Shown here: positions 16,112-24,031 of the stretch, one piece after another | Position numbering within the stretch: the first letter of the stretch is position 1 | Layout of the letters: each line of letters starts with the position of its first letter | Assembly (NCBI GenBank): GCA_965662365.1 | Contig: CBFIHR010000051.1 | Location: 1-32,032, forward strand | DNA: 32,032 nt | From: CAWVWD01 sp965662365 | Lineage (GTDB): Bacteria; Bacteroidota; Bacteroidia; Chitinophagales; Saprospiraceae | Direction of reading: 5' to 3' | Notes under the pieces: model-generated | The model's input: only the letters and a program-made list of their open reading frames with translations | Database searches by the model: none | What the model was told of the DNA's origin: nothing | Translations under genes and position numbers: made by a program

Positions 16112-16188
16112 TACTTTCTTGATTTTTTAATATAGATAAAAGAAATTCCAGGCACTCAAGATGTCTTCTATCTGTGCAAACACTCAAT

Positions 16189-16671
16189 ATGAAACTAAAG
16201 CAATTTTTAATTTTAAGCGTAACGATTTTATTAATCACGAGTTGTAAACCGAGTGAAACGACCTCAACGCCTACACCTCCTGTACCATCACCAACGGAAA
16301 TAACAAATAAAAATGATTTATCCGCCTTAATCGGTCCTACTTGGAAATTAGTCGGTATGGCATTTTATGAAAAAGACGAGTATATCATGCGTCCCGAAAA
16401 AGAAACAGGATTGACCATTTCTTTTAATGAAGGCGGAAAATTTAATTATACCTTGACGGTGAATAAATGCACGGGAACTTATTCAGCGGAAGCGGAAAGC
16501 ATGAAAATCAATGAACTGGGGGCGTGTACCAAAATGTGTTGTGACTCTGAGTTTGCAAGAACATTTCAAGCAGTCTTAACGGGTGCAAAATCATATAAAA
16601 TTAACGGCAACCAATATTTAGGTATTAACGGGGAGGAAAAGATTTTAAAATTAGAGAAAGTGGGTCAATAG
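16189..16671 (+). CDS. META-domain lipoprotein
   Basis: Lipoprotein of 160 residues from this start. The signal peptide ends in LLITSC with the lipid Cys at 19, followed by a Pro/Thr/Ser-rich linker (about 20-40). The META domain covers about 45-160: LIGPTWKLVGM at its start, FNEGGKFNYTLTVNKCTGTY in the core, and a C-terminal strand ILKLEKV. Several cysteines (CTKMCC) are likely disulphide-bonded. META proteins (HslJ-like) are envelope proteins tied to heat or antibiotic tolerance in E. coli; the role here is unknown. A GTG at 16174 would add five residues before the ATG, but the ATG gives a better signal peptide. Confidence 0.85.
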   Translation: MKLKQFLILSVTILLITSCKPSETTSTPTPPVPSPTEITNKNDLSALIGPTWKLVGMAFYEKDEYIMRPEKETGLTISFNEGGKFNYTLTVNKCTGTYSAEAESMKINELGACTKMCCDSEFARTFQAVLTGAKSYKINGNQYLGINGEEKILKLEKVGQ

Positions 16672-16700
16672 ATAAAAAAGGAAGGTATTTTACGCTTACA

Positions 16701-16732
16701 TTTTACCTCTCCTCAGCTGGGGAGAGGCAAAA
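16701..16732. terminator. Bidirectional terminator between META lipoprotein and lgt
   Basis: CCTCTCC (16706-16712) pairs with GGAGAGG (16721-16727) around a CAGCTG centre. Outer TTTT/AAAA arms (16701-16704, 16729-16732) follow a single mismatch. It lies between convergent stop codons and is T-rich on both exits. Flanks at 16679-16694 and 16733-16742 add weaker pairing. Confidence 0.7.
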
Positions 16733-16749
16733 TATCTCCTTTCTAATTG

Positions 16750-17910
16750 TTAAGCATTCATCGCTCGTTTCTTATGCTGTTGCCAAAAGTAAAATCCTGT
16801 TCCTAAACCTGTGATAATAAATCCAAGTGCGACCATTTGAGCTTGTGAAAGATTAAAAAACCATTCGTATTTGTGATTGACACGAATCGTTTCCACCAAA
16901 AAACGCTCCATCCCATTCACAACTAAATACATCGAAAACATCATTCCCCAGATCTTAATTTGCTTACGCAACGCCCAAAATATCAGGAATAAAACGACCA
17001 TAATCATTGTTTCGTAAACGGAAGTCGGATAAACTCCCTGTGGTAACACATTACAAAACTCATCGGTATAATACAGTCCTTTGCAGTTTTCCATCGGAAT
17101 ACCTGACTTGATGACGTTATTCGGATAGGTGTAAGACCATGCCCAATCAGGTAGCCAAGAAAATGGTTTTTCGGCAAGATTCACAATGCCCCAATCGCCA
17201 TCACCCGAAAAATGACACCCCATGCGCCCCGTACCATAACCCAATAATAACGCAGGTGCAGCAGCGTCCATTAAATGTAACGGATTCATGCCTTTTCGTT
17301 TGGTGTAAATGAAAAGTGAAATAAATCCACCTAATAAACCGCCATAAATTGCAATGCCGTCACCAGAGAAGAAGACGCCAAAAGGATCTTTTAAAAACTC
17401 TTGCCAAACGCCAGGCTCTACTATTGCCAATACTTTAGAGCCGATTAGTCCAAAAATTGCGGCAATGACCACCATATCACCAATAAGCTCTTCGGGCTTT
17501 TTTTGAATAGTCGTTTTCGTTAGGTTATTCTTGCGAATATCCATATATTTTGCTCCAGCCATAACTGCCGCCAGAATAATTCCACCTAAAATTGAACCTT
17601 CTCCGCTAAAAACAAAACTTTGTGGATCTTTGATAAAATTACTGTAATCTAAAGCTATTGCTAATATTTTATAACCAAATAAAAAACCAAGCACACCATT
17701 AATCAATACATCGGCATAAGGATCCACTTTTATGGTCACTTCACTCAACAACCCTTCATTGTATTTACGTTTGAGTTCGTAATAAATAATTATACCGCCA
17801 ACAATAAAGGTTATCGCCAAGAAAAAACCATACGTTTGTACGACTGAAAAAATCATCGGTGCGTCCCAGCCAAATAATTTTTTAAATATGAAATGTAGAT
17901 TTGGATACAT
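16750..17910 (-). CDS. lgt: Prolipoprotein diacylglyceryl transferase, enlarged by internal duplication
   Basis: Polytopic inner-membrane protein of 386 residues that should transfer diacylglycerol from phosphatidylglycerol to the lipobox Cys, the first step of lipoprotein maturation. Family blocks: GTGRMGCHFSGDGDWG at 226-241 (Arg229 equals the essential Arg143 of E. coli), YPTSVYE at 294-300 and ERFLVETIRVN at 335-345 (Arg336 equals Arg239). It is about 100 residues longer than E. coli Lgt. Segments 75-114 and 153-195 repeat each other, e.g. FIKDPQSFVFSGEG and FLKDPFGVFFSGDG. The His103 position is Tyr189 and Tyr235 is Asn332, so this is a divergent Lgt or a paralogue. E. coli numbers are from memory. 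Confidence 0.83.
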   Translation of the reverse strand: MYPNLHFIFKKLFGWDAPMIFSVVQTYGFFLAITFIVGGIIIYYELKRKYNEGLLSEVTIKVDPYADVLINGVLGFLFGYKILAIALDYSNFIKDPQSFVFSGEGSILGGIILAAVMAGAKYMDIRKNNLTKTTIQKKPEELIGDMVVIAAIFGLIGSKVLAIVEPGVWQEFLKDPFGVFFSGDGIAIYGGLLGGFISLFIYTKRKGMNPLHLMDAAAPALLLGYGTGRMGCHFSGDGDWGIVNLAEKPFSWLPDWAWSYTYPNNVIKSGIPMENCKGLYYTDEFCNVLPQGVYPTSVYETMIMVVLFLIFWALRKQIKIWGMMFSMYLVVNGMERFLVETIRVNHKYEWFFNLSQAQMVALGFIITGLGTGFYFWQQHKKRAMNA

Positions 17911-17962
17911 CTTTTTTAAGTATGAAGCGTAAACTAAACTATTATCAAAAAATCAACTTTTA

Positions 17963-17970
17963 CAAAATTA
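17963..17970 (-). promoter_or_regulatory. Possible -7 box of lgt
   Basis: TAATTTTG on the minus strand, a perfect TAnnTTTG match, 53 bp before the lgt ATG. No matching -33 TTG is seen at the right spacing. Confidence 0.3.
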
Positions 17971-18065
17971 CTAATATTTCAAACTTTGTTATTTCTATAC
18001 TGTATTAATATTGAATTATTATTTCGAAATTAATCACCGAAACTTCGGGACAAACAATAAAAACA

Positions 18066-18458
18066 ATGGAAAAACATCCGATTATTTTATTTGATGGCGT
18101 TTGTAATCTTTGTAATGGTGCGGTGCAGTTTATTATCGAAAGAGATAAAAAACAGCAATTTCGTTTTGCCTCCTTACAGTCAGATTTTGGCCAACAATAC
18201 CAACAACAAGTAGGGGCTGCTGTCGATTCGATTCTCTTAGTGAAAAACGACAAAATTTATCAAAAATCATCGGCGGCTTTACGAATCGCTCGACACTTAG
18301 ACGGTTTGTGGTCGTTACTGTTTCTCTTTATAATCGTACCGCCATTTATACGAAATTCGATTTATGATTGGATTGCTCGAAATCGTTATCGGTGGTTTGG
18401 AAAGCAAGATAGTTGCTGGTTGCCGACCCCGGATTTAAAGGCATTATTTTTAGATTAA
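18066..18458 (+). CDS. DCC-family thiol-disulphide oxidoreductase (DUF393)
   Basis: Small protein of 130 residues with the DCC signature near its start: FDGVCNLCN, where Cys13 and Cys16 form a CxxC redox pair. The thioredoxin-like core continues through ASLQSD and SSAALRIARHLDGLW. A hydrophobic helix LLFLFIIVPPFIRNSIYDWIARNRYRWFGKQDSC closes the domain with a third conserved Cys (given in parts: helix at about 85-92, YDWIARNRYRWFG at about 99-111). The function of the family is unproven; predicted thiol oxidoreductase. It is divergent from lgt, with about 155 bp between starts. Confidence 0.9.
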   Translation: MEKHPIILFDGVCNLCNGAVQFIIERDKKQQFRFASLQSDFGQQYQQQVGAAVDSILLVKNDKIYQKSSAALRIARHLDGLWSLLFLFIIVPPFIRNSIYDWIARNRYRWFGKQDSCWLPTPDLKALFLD

Positions 18459-18635
18459 TTAATATACACTATTCCTTAAAAATCTACTTAAAACATTTAT
18501 AATCAACTATTTAAGTGTAAACTATTCTGCCAAAGTCAAAAATTAGGACAACAAAATTATTATTATATTCAAATAGATTTTTTAACTTCGCAATTATCAT
18601 TTGTTTAGACTAAAAGCTAACGAACCTTAAATATA

Positions 18636-19235
18636 ATGGGAAGAAAACCGAAGAATAAAATGCGGGTCAAAGACCCAGAAACTCGTCAAAAATGGATTGA
18701 ACAACTGACACCGATTTATATGAAAAATGGATTGCGGAAATTTACCATGGACGATATTTCTATGAAATTAGGCGTTAGTAAAGCGACCATTTATAAACAC
18801 TTCTCATCTCGCACCGAAATATTAGAGGCAGTTGTCAATTATAAAATCCACGAAATTGCAGCATTTGAAGCCGACACCATGGACTTGAATACGCCTTATA
18901 AACAACGATTCAAAAACGCTATTCATCGTGCATCGATTCGTTTAGCGGGTATTTCTAACGAGTTTTTATTAGACCTTAAAGAACTCTACCCCGAGCAATG
19001 GGAACGCATTCAGTCTTTACAGTACTTCGCCGCCGAACGTGCGAAGGCATTTTACCAAGAAGGCATCGACAAAGGTATTTTACAAGACCATTTTGACCCA
19101 AGTTGGCTGGCGATTACTGATAAGATTTTTCTATTAGGTCTCTCGAATCCAAAGTTTCTAATTGATAATAATTTAACCTTACAAAAAGCCGTAGAAGATT
19201 ATTTTTTGATGAAAAGCCAAGGAATTTTTAAATAA
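18636..19235 (+). CDS. TetR/AcrR-family transcriptional regulator
   Basis: DNA-binding regulator of 199 residues. A basic N-terminus (GRKPKNKMRVKD) precedes the TetR HTH at about 20-65: KNGLRKFTMDDISMKLGVSK then ATIYKHFSSRTEIL, the standard helix-turn-helix with its TIYKHF recognition end. The C-terminal two thirds form a helical ligand-binding domain; the ligand is unknown. It is probably co-transcribed with the next gene, whose ATG lies 6 bp after its stop. A short palindrome TTTAG-A-CTAAA at 18604-18614, about 20 bp upstream of the start, could be part of an operator but is shorter than most TetR sites. Confidence 0.93.
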   Translation: MGRKPKNKMRVKDPETRQKWIEQLTPIYMKNGLRKFTMDDISMKLGVSKATIYKHFSSRTEILEAVVNYKIHEIAAFEADTMDLNTPYKQRFKNAIHRASIRLAGISNEFLLDLKELYPEQWERIQSLQYFAAERAKAFYQEGIDKGILQDHFDPSWLAITDKIFLLGLSNPKFLIDNNLTLQKAVEDYFLMKSQGIFK

Positions 19236-19241
19236 TAAGTC

Positions 19242-19754
19242 ATGACTTCTGAATACTGGACGCTAATCGAACAAGTAAAAACATATCTGGACACTAAAAA
19301 AACCGTTGGTGTCGAAGGAATGAAAAAATTATTGACTACAATCGCTGCAAATAATATCGAACTGATTGTTATCACATTTACTTACGAAACTTTAGAAATT
19401 TATCTCAAAAAAAATAATCAATTTGAACTGAACCACGATTTAGCCGATACGCTCAATCGCTACAAAATTGAAGCTATTACTGAATTTGACTATAATTGTG
19501 ATGATGAATTTGAGACTTTCCAATCTGACCAAATTTATACTATAACATCTGAATTAATCAAATCCTGGCTGATAGAATGTTATCAAATCGCTCGTGATCA
19601 TCGTACCATTAAAACAAAAATTTATTTTAAGGAGCAATATGATCAAATGGAAATATTTGAGTTAAACAGCTGTCAAACCTTTTACGAAAAAACAGAATTT
19701 GACAGATTTGTTAAGAATAATCAAACTCGACTGATTTCGCTATTACAAAGTTAA
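19242..19754 (+). CDS. Protein of unknown function linked to the TetR gene
   Basis: I do not recognise this 170-residue protein. It has no signal peptide, membrane segment or known motif. It is acidic in the middle (ITEFDYNCDDEFETFQSDQ, about 98-116) and looks alpha/beta, with a hydrophobic strand IELIVITFTYETLEIYL at about 38-54. It starts 6 bp after the TetR stop codon, so translation is likely coupled and it may act with, or be controlled by, that regulator. The codon pattern and an unbroken frame support a real gene. Confidence 0.7.
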   Translation: MTSEYWTLIEQVKTYLDTKKTVGVEGMKKLLTTIAANNIELIVITFTYETLEIYLKKNNQFELNHDLADTLNRYKIEAITEFDYNCDDEFETFQSDQIYTITSELIKSWLIECYQIARDHRTIKTKIYFKEQYDQMEIFELNSCQTFYEKTEFDRFVKNNQTRLISLLQS

Positions 19755-19788
19755 ATTTTCACAAAATTCCGACAACATTTTTAATCGC

Positions 19789-19806
19789 AATACGTAATCG
19801 TATTAC
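19789..19806. promoter_or_regulatory. Overlapping palindromes before the HD-domain gene
   Basis: AATACG-TAAT-CGTATT (19789-19804) overlaps GTAAT-CGT-ATTAC (19794-19806), 18-35 bp before the HD gene ATG. This is the right place and shape for a regulator site, though short palindromes in AT-rich DNA can be chance. Confidence 0.25.
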
Positions 19807-19823
19807 AATTAAAAAATGGACAA

Positions 19824-20402
19824 ATGTATAACAACACAATTTATCACGAAATCGAAGAACGACTAACCCCCGAAACACCTCAAGAACAACAAATCATCAA
19901 ACATCCTGAATGGCGAGAAGGAGCAGTGTGGGGAAAACCTCGCTATGGTCATCCAGAAGGAAAAATATTGTATCATATCGAAGAAGTTTTGTCGAATGTC
20001 GATGCTATAAACTCTAATGAAATCACTCGCCAGAATCTAAGATTTATCACCTTAACACACGATACTTTTAAACATAAAGAACATCGAGGTTTTCCAAGAG
20101 ATTGGTCTCGACATCATGCCGTTTTGGCTCGGCATTTTTCTGAACAATTTACAGACAATCAAACCCTTTTGGATATTATTGAATTGCACGACGAAGCCTA
20201 TTATATTTGGAAAATGGCGCATCGCCTATTTAGAAAAAAAGTAGCTCAACGACGTTTAGATAAATTACTGCTTCGCTTAGGTAATAACTTACAATTGTTC
20301 TATCTATTTTTTAAATGCGATACGCAAACAGGCGACAAAAATCAGCAATCCATCAAATGGTTTGAACATAAAGTAAAAGACATTGATATTGTGGTTTTTT
20401 AG
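19824..20402 (+). CDS. HD-domain family protein
   Basis: Protein of 192 residues resembling HD-superfamily metal-dependent phosphohydrolases. Candidate metal ligands occur in order: His51 (ILYHIEEVL), His79-Asp80 (LTHDTFKHKEHRG), His97-His98 (SRHHAVLARHF), His122-Asp123 (ELHDEAY) and Asp166 (FFKCDTQTGDK, 163-172). The HPEWREGAVWGKPRYGHPEGK opening (27-47) is, as I recall, shared with a family annotated simply as HD-domain protein in several phyla. Substrate unknown; likely a nucleotide or similar phosphoester. It is cytoplasmic, 69 bp after the TetR-linked gene and 85 bp before a FAD oxidoreductase. Confidence 0.75.
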   Translation: MYNNTIYHEIEERLTPETPQEQQIIKHPEWREGAVWGKPRYGHPEGKILYHIEEVLSNVDAINSNEITRQNLRFITLTHDTFKHKEHRGFPRDWSRHHAVLARHFSEQFTDNQTLLDIIELHDEAYYIWKMAHRLFRKKVAQRRLDKLLLRLGNNLQLFYLFFKCDTQTGDKNQQSIKWFEHKVKDIDIVVF

Positions 20403-20487
20403 TAAATAATCAGTTTATGAACTTTACTAAAATTAGGAATAAACAATTGACTACAAGCAACTTAACTAATCAATAAGGACTAAAAAA

Positions 20488-21615
20488 ATGAATCTAAGTT
20501 TTTGGGAGAAATCCACTTTTTTTGCGGAAATAGATGTTGCGATTATCGGTAGTGGCTTAGTAGGTTTGAATGCTGCAATTTCATTAAAAATATTGCGGCC
20601 AAATTGGAAAATCATCATTTTAGAAAAAGGAATTTTACCAAGCGGGGCGAGTACTCGAAATGCAGGTTTCGCTTGTGTTGGCAGTCCTTCAGAATTACTG
20701 GATGATTTGACGCATCAAACGGAAAATGAAGTTTTTAGTACGGTCGAAAAACGATGGAAAGGTTTAGAAAAGCTCTTAAAAAGAGTAGGGGAGAGAGGAT
20801 TAGATTTTCAAAAAAATGGCGGATACGAATTGTTTTTAAAACAAGATGACGCATTATATAATGATTGTCAAAATCAGTTAGATTTTTTGAATAAAAACTT
20901 AGCGTCAATTGTTGGTGTTGTTGATAATTTTAAACTGGTGAATCGAAAATCATTTGGTTTTCGAGGATTAGAAAAACAAATTTTCATACAACAAGAAGGA
21001 CAAATCAATACGGGAAAAATGATGCAATCTTTGGTTAATTTAGCAACTGAGAAAGGCATCAAAATTTATAATGGAATCACCGTTACCGACTTTCAAGACT
21101 TCAAAACACACGTTGAACTCATGACCGAAAACGGTTGGCAACTCAACGCTCAACGCTTATTTATTGCGACAAATGGCTTTACCAGACGCCTCTTGCCAAC
21201 TCTCGAAATTCAACCTGCACGAAATCAAGTTTTAATCACCAAACCGATTAAAAACTTAAGATTTAAAGGTACTTTTCATCTAAATAAAGGCTATTATTAT
21301 TTTCGAAATTTTGAAAATCGTGTACTTTTTGGTGGCGGTCGACATCTGGATAAAGCAGGTGAAACAACTGAGCAATTCGGCACAACGGACTTAATTCAAA
21401 ATAGCTTAAAAACTATTCTGAAGGAAAATATCTTACCGGATCAACAATTTGAAATCGAACAATGGTGGAGCGGAATTTTGGGCGTTGGCAAGCAAAAAAC
21501 GCCAATCGTTGAGCAGTACTCCGAGAATATCACCATTGCCGTTCGTTTGTCGGGCATTGGCGTGGCGATTAGTAGTTTGGTGGCAGATGAAGGCGTGGAA
21601 TTGTGTTTGGGATAA
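20488..21615 (+). CDS. FAD-dependent oxidoreductase (DAO family)
   Basis: Amine or amino-acid oxidase-like flavoprotein of 375 residues. The Rossmann FAD loop is VAIIGSGLVGLNAA at 17-30 (GxGxxG at 21-26), with the acidic ribose contact Glu46 at the end of the second strand (IIILEKG). SGASTRNAGFAC at 52-63 is the second FAD-binding block typical of DadA/PuuB-like DAO enzymes. Residues LFIATNGFTRRLLPTL and the C-terminal RLSGIGVAISSLVAD complete the fold. The substrate cannot be named. Its stop codon is one base from that of the convergent FkbM gene. Confidence 0.9.
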   Translation: MNLSFWEKSTFFAEIDVAIIGSGLVGLNAAISLKILRPNWKIIILEKGILPSGASTRNAGFACVGSPSELLDDLTHQTENEVFSTVEKRWKGLEKLLKRVGERGLDFQKNGGYELFLKQDDALYNDCQNQLDFLNKNLASIVGVVDNFKLVNRKSFGFRGLEKQIFIQQEGQINTGKMMQSLVNLATEKGIKIYNGITVTDFQDFKTHVELMTENGWQLNAQRLFIATNGFTRRLLPTLEIQPARNQVLITKPIKNLRFKGTFHLNKGYYYFRNFENRVLFGGGRHLDKAGETTEQFGTTDLIQNSLKTILKENILPDQQFEIEQWWSGILGVGKQKTPIVEQYSENITIAVRLSGIGVAISSLVADEGVELCLG

Positions 21616-21616
21616 A

Positions 21617-22435
21617 TTATTTCAAAACTCCAACCGTGTCGCCTCCAAATTGCTGCAAATTATAACCTTTTGCATTTAGCCAAGCAGTGCATTCCGCCAA
21701 ATCCGAATCTGAAAGGTTTTCGCTTTCAAAAATAATCATTTTGGGTAGGAATTTTCCGAAAGGAAAAAGTTTTAAAATCTCGTAATCGTACCCTTCTACG
21801 TCGATTTGTAAAAGGTCGATTGTTGTGACGCTATTTTTTTGAAAAATCGTATCGAATGTCAAGCAGTTAATCGTATCAAAACCTATCCAATTTGCTTTAT
21901 TTTGAGGTAAAGAAATACCAGTTTTTTTAGCTTTCTTTTCGATGTAACCGTTCGTTATTTTCTCTTCTAAGTGAGCTTTTAAAAACGAACTCAAGCCACT
22001 TGCCCAGCGGGCATCGGTAAAGGCGACTTTGTATAATTTTCGGGTCGTATTTTTGCTGTCAATTGCGGCATTAATTGGCGTGACATTATCTTTTTGATAA
22101 ATTTTTTGGAGGGTTTGAAACGGTTTTGGCTGCGGCTCAATCGTCAAACCTTGCCAACGATAACGCTTGACAAATTTACAAATCAAGTCATTTTGAAAAC
22201 CATCATTTCCACCAACTTGCACAAAAAATAAATTATTATTTGCTTTCGCTTGTCCCGCTGTCTCCCGATACCTCGAAGAATACTCGTTGGCAAACTCATC
22301 AACAACAGCTTCTAAACGATGCGGTTTGGGTTGCCAAAATCGTTGGTAGTACCACATTAAAGGCGGAAAATTATTGGATAACCACCGCTTTCGCAACTGA
22401 ATAAAAGGTGTTTTTAAAGCTGTTTTTAGATTCAT
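21617..22435 (-). CDS. FkbM-family SAM-dependent methyltransferase
   Basis: Methyltransferase of 272 residues. Motif I is FVQVGGNDGFQND at 71-83 (the SAM-binding glycine loop), followed by the acidic residue in TIEPQPKPF (Glu100) and the FkbM signature LLQIDVEGYDYEILK at 208-222, then IIFESENL. FkbM enzymes O-methylate sugars or small molecules and often belong to surface polysaccharide synthesis. No such cluster is nearby, so the substrate is unknown. A long N-terminal part (1-68) rich in aromatic and basic residues precedes the core. It lies 83 bp after pth on the same strand, with a hairpin between them. Confidence 0.9.
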   Translation of the reverse strand: MNLKTALKTPFIQLRKRWLSNNFPPLMWYYQRFWQPKPHRLEAVVDEFANEYSSRYRETAGQAKANNNLFFVQVGGNDGFQNDLICKFVKRYRWQGLTIEPQPKPFQTLQKIYQKDNVTPINAAIDSKNTTRKLYKVAFTDARWASGLSSFLKAHLEEKITNGYIEKKAKKTGISLPQNKANWIGFDTINCLTFDTIFQKNSVTTIDLLQIDVEGYDYEILKLFPFGKFLPKMIIFESENLSDSDLAECTAWLNAKGYNLQQFGGDTVGVLK

Positions 22436-22447
22436 TTTGATAAAGTT

Positions 22448-22482
22448 AAATGGAAGGTATCTTCAGAAAACACCTTCCATTT
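22448..22482 (-). terminator. Hairpin between pth and the FkbM gene
   Basis: Perfect 11-bp stem AAATGGAAGGT (22448-22458) with 22472-22482 and a 13-nt loop. It ends 13 bp before the FkbM ATG. No T-tract follows on the minus strand, so it may be a weak terminator, an mRNA stabiliser for pth or a leader structure of the FkbM gene. Confidence 0.45.
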
Positions 22483-22518
22483 TAGAAAAAATAAATTACG
22501 TCTAAACCCGTAATTCCG

Positions 22519-23145
22519 CTATTTATTATTAAAATCGCTCATAGTCCGTGCCAAACCGACTGTTCCGAAAGAGAAGATCATATCACAAGACTTTTTGATT
22601 AAATCCGGTAATTGTTCGTTTTCTTCGTTGTTCCATTCGCCCAAAACATAATTGACTTGATGGCCTTTGCCAAACTCACTTCCGATACCAAAACGCAATC
22701 GAGCGTAATTATTTTTGCCCATTTTCTCGTTGATGTCTTTCAAGCCGTTGTGTCCGCCGTCGCTGCCTTTGCCTCGCATTCGTAATTTTCCGAAAGGAAT
22801 ATTCAAATCATCTACAACAATCAACATATTTTCCCACTTCACTTTCTCTTTATCCATCCAATAACGAACGGCTTTTCCGCTCAAATTCATAAAAGTCGAA
22901 GGTTTTAATAAAATAAACGTTCTGCCTTTGTGTTTCACTTTCGCCACATCGCCCAAGCGGTCGGTTTCAAAAGTTGCACCTTTGGCTTCCGCCAATTTGT
23001 CCAAAACCTCAAAGCCAATATTGTGACGAGTATTGTCGTATTTTGCACCAATATTTCCTAAGCCAACAATTAAATATTTCATATCGTCAAACGGTATAAT
23101 TTCCTCTTTTTTTATTCCAAAAAGTTGTTTTAAAAATTTTATCAT
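22519..23145 (-). CDS. pth: Peptidyl-tRNA hydrolase
   Basis: Releases tRNA from peptidyl-tRNA that falls off the ribosome. With an ATG start at 23145 the protein has 208 residues: an N-terminal extension MIKFLKQLFGIKKEE of about 21 residues, then the canonical start YLIVGLGNIG. Catalytic and binding residues: His41 (NTRHNIGF), Asn86 (PSTFMNLSG), Asp112 (VVDDLNIPFG) and Asn132 (GSDGGHNGLK). A longer frame would begin at a GTG at 23172, but that codon overlaps the -7 promoter box, so it is excluded. The extension is common in Bacteroidota Pth as I recall it. Essential cytoplasmic gene. Confidence 0.96.
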   Translation of the reverse strand: MIKFLKQLFGIKKEEIIPFDDMKYLIVGLGNIGAKYDNTRHNIGFEVLDKLAEAKGATFETDRLGDVAKVKHKGRTFILLKPSTFMNLSGKAVRYWMDKEKVKWENMLIVVDDLNIPFGKLRMRGKGSDGGHNGLKDINEKMGKNNYARLRFGIGSEFGKGHQVNYVLGEWNNEENEQLPDLIKKSCDMIFSFGTVGLARTMSDFNNK

Positions 23146-23171
23146 GATTGATAATTTTGAAAGTAGCCCCA

Positions 23172-23201
23172 CAAAGTTAGTTCAAAAAATCAAGTAACAA
23201 A
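23172..23201 (-). promoter_or_regulatory. Promoter of pth
   Basis: On the minus strand: TTTG (23201-23198), an 18-bp spacer, TAACTTTG (23179-23172). Both elements match the Bacteroidota consensus. The start of transcription would be near 23166, about 20 nt before the chosen ATG. Confidence 0.7.
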
Positions 23202-23218
23202 TAATTTTGTCCGAGTGC

Positions 23219-24007
23219 CTAAAACCAAGTCATTACAAGTTCGTAAAGTCCTAATAAACGTATGACAGCCACCAAAACCATAATAATCAATAAGCGATGA
23301 ATCCAAATATTAGCTTTCGGATGATTGACTGCAAAATTAGCTGCAAACCAAGCTCCTGTGCTTTGGCCAACAGCCAAAACCAAACCATATTGCCACATCA
23401 CCTGACCTTGATACAAATAAATGGCTAAAGCTGGAATCGTGACCAAAAGCGTAATAACGATTTTTAGAATATTGGCATCTAATAAGCTGTATTTTGCTCC
23501 CAAAACCATAATCGCTAAGAAGAATAAACCCATTCCCATTTGTATAAAGCCAGCGTAAAAACCAATTGCTACAAATAGAATAAAGTTCAATAATGTTTTT
23601 CGATTTTTCGTATCGTCTGTTGCTCGTAGCCATCGTTTCGGATTGATTAGAATAATAAAAAACATAACGACCATCAACGCCCCGATAATGGTTTTCATCG
23701 AGTCTTTATCAATCATCGAAGCAAAGATCGCCCCTGCTATTCCGCCAGGAATCGCTAAAGCGATAATCCACCAACTTTCTTTTATTAATGGTTTAAAACG
23801 GTCAGATTTGGCAAACGCACGAGTCGCAATAATACTTTGAAATAAGATTCCGATGCGATTTGTACCGTTGGCAATATTGGCTGGCAAGCCAAAAGTCATT
23901 AATAAAAAAAGTGTAATCGCTGAGCCATTTCCCGCTAACGTATTAATCACACCTGCTAAGCCACCGCCTAAAAGCAATAATATATAATGATACCATTCTA
24001 AATTCAT
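23219..24007 (-). CDS. TauE/SafE-family membrane permease
   Basis: Integral membrane protein of 262 residues with about eight hydrophobic helices in two halves. The first half carries GGGLAGVINTLAGNGSAI at about 14-31, the TauE/SafE repeat motif; a related segment IGFYAGFIQMGMGLFFLA (starting near 148) marks the second half. Members export sulphite, sulphonates or other small anions; the substrate here is open. The ATG at 24007 is chosen over an in-frame TTG at 24034, because that TTG lies inside the -7 box and the ATG start sits 25 bp after it. It is upstream of pth but pth has its own promoter. Confidence 0.88.
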   Translation of the reverse strand: MNLEWYHYILLLLGGGLAGVINTLAGNGSAITLFLLMTFGLPANIANGTNRIGILFQSIIATRAFAKSDRFKPLIKESWWIIALAIPGGIAGAIFASMIDKDSMKTIIGALMVVMFFIILINPKRWLRATDDTKNRKTLLNFILFVAIGFYAGFIQMGMGLFFLAIMVLGAKYSLLDANILKIVITLLVTIPALAIYLYQGQVMWQYGLVLAVGQSTGAWFAANFAVNHPKANIWIHRLLIIMVLVAVIRLLGLYELVMTWF

Positions 24008-24031
24008 TGGTTGATTTTTTGTAGAAAACGA

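Noticed and set aside
16174..16176. GTG as start of the META lipoprotein
   Set aside because: The ATG at 16189 gives a standard lipoprotein signal (Met-Lys start, Cys19).
18604..18614. TTTAG-A-CTAAA as a TetR operator
   Set aside because: Only 5-bp arms, shorter than usual TetR sites; noted in the gene entry but not listed as a site.
23170..23172. GTG as start of pth
   Set aside because: The codon overlaps the perfect -7 box at 23172-23179, so it would not be in the mRNA.
23337..23633. Minus-strand frame of 98 codons
   Set aside because: Out-of-frame shadow of the TauE/SafE permease.
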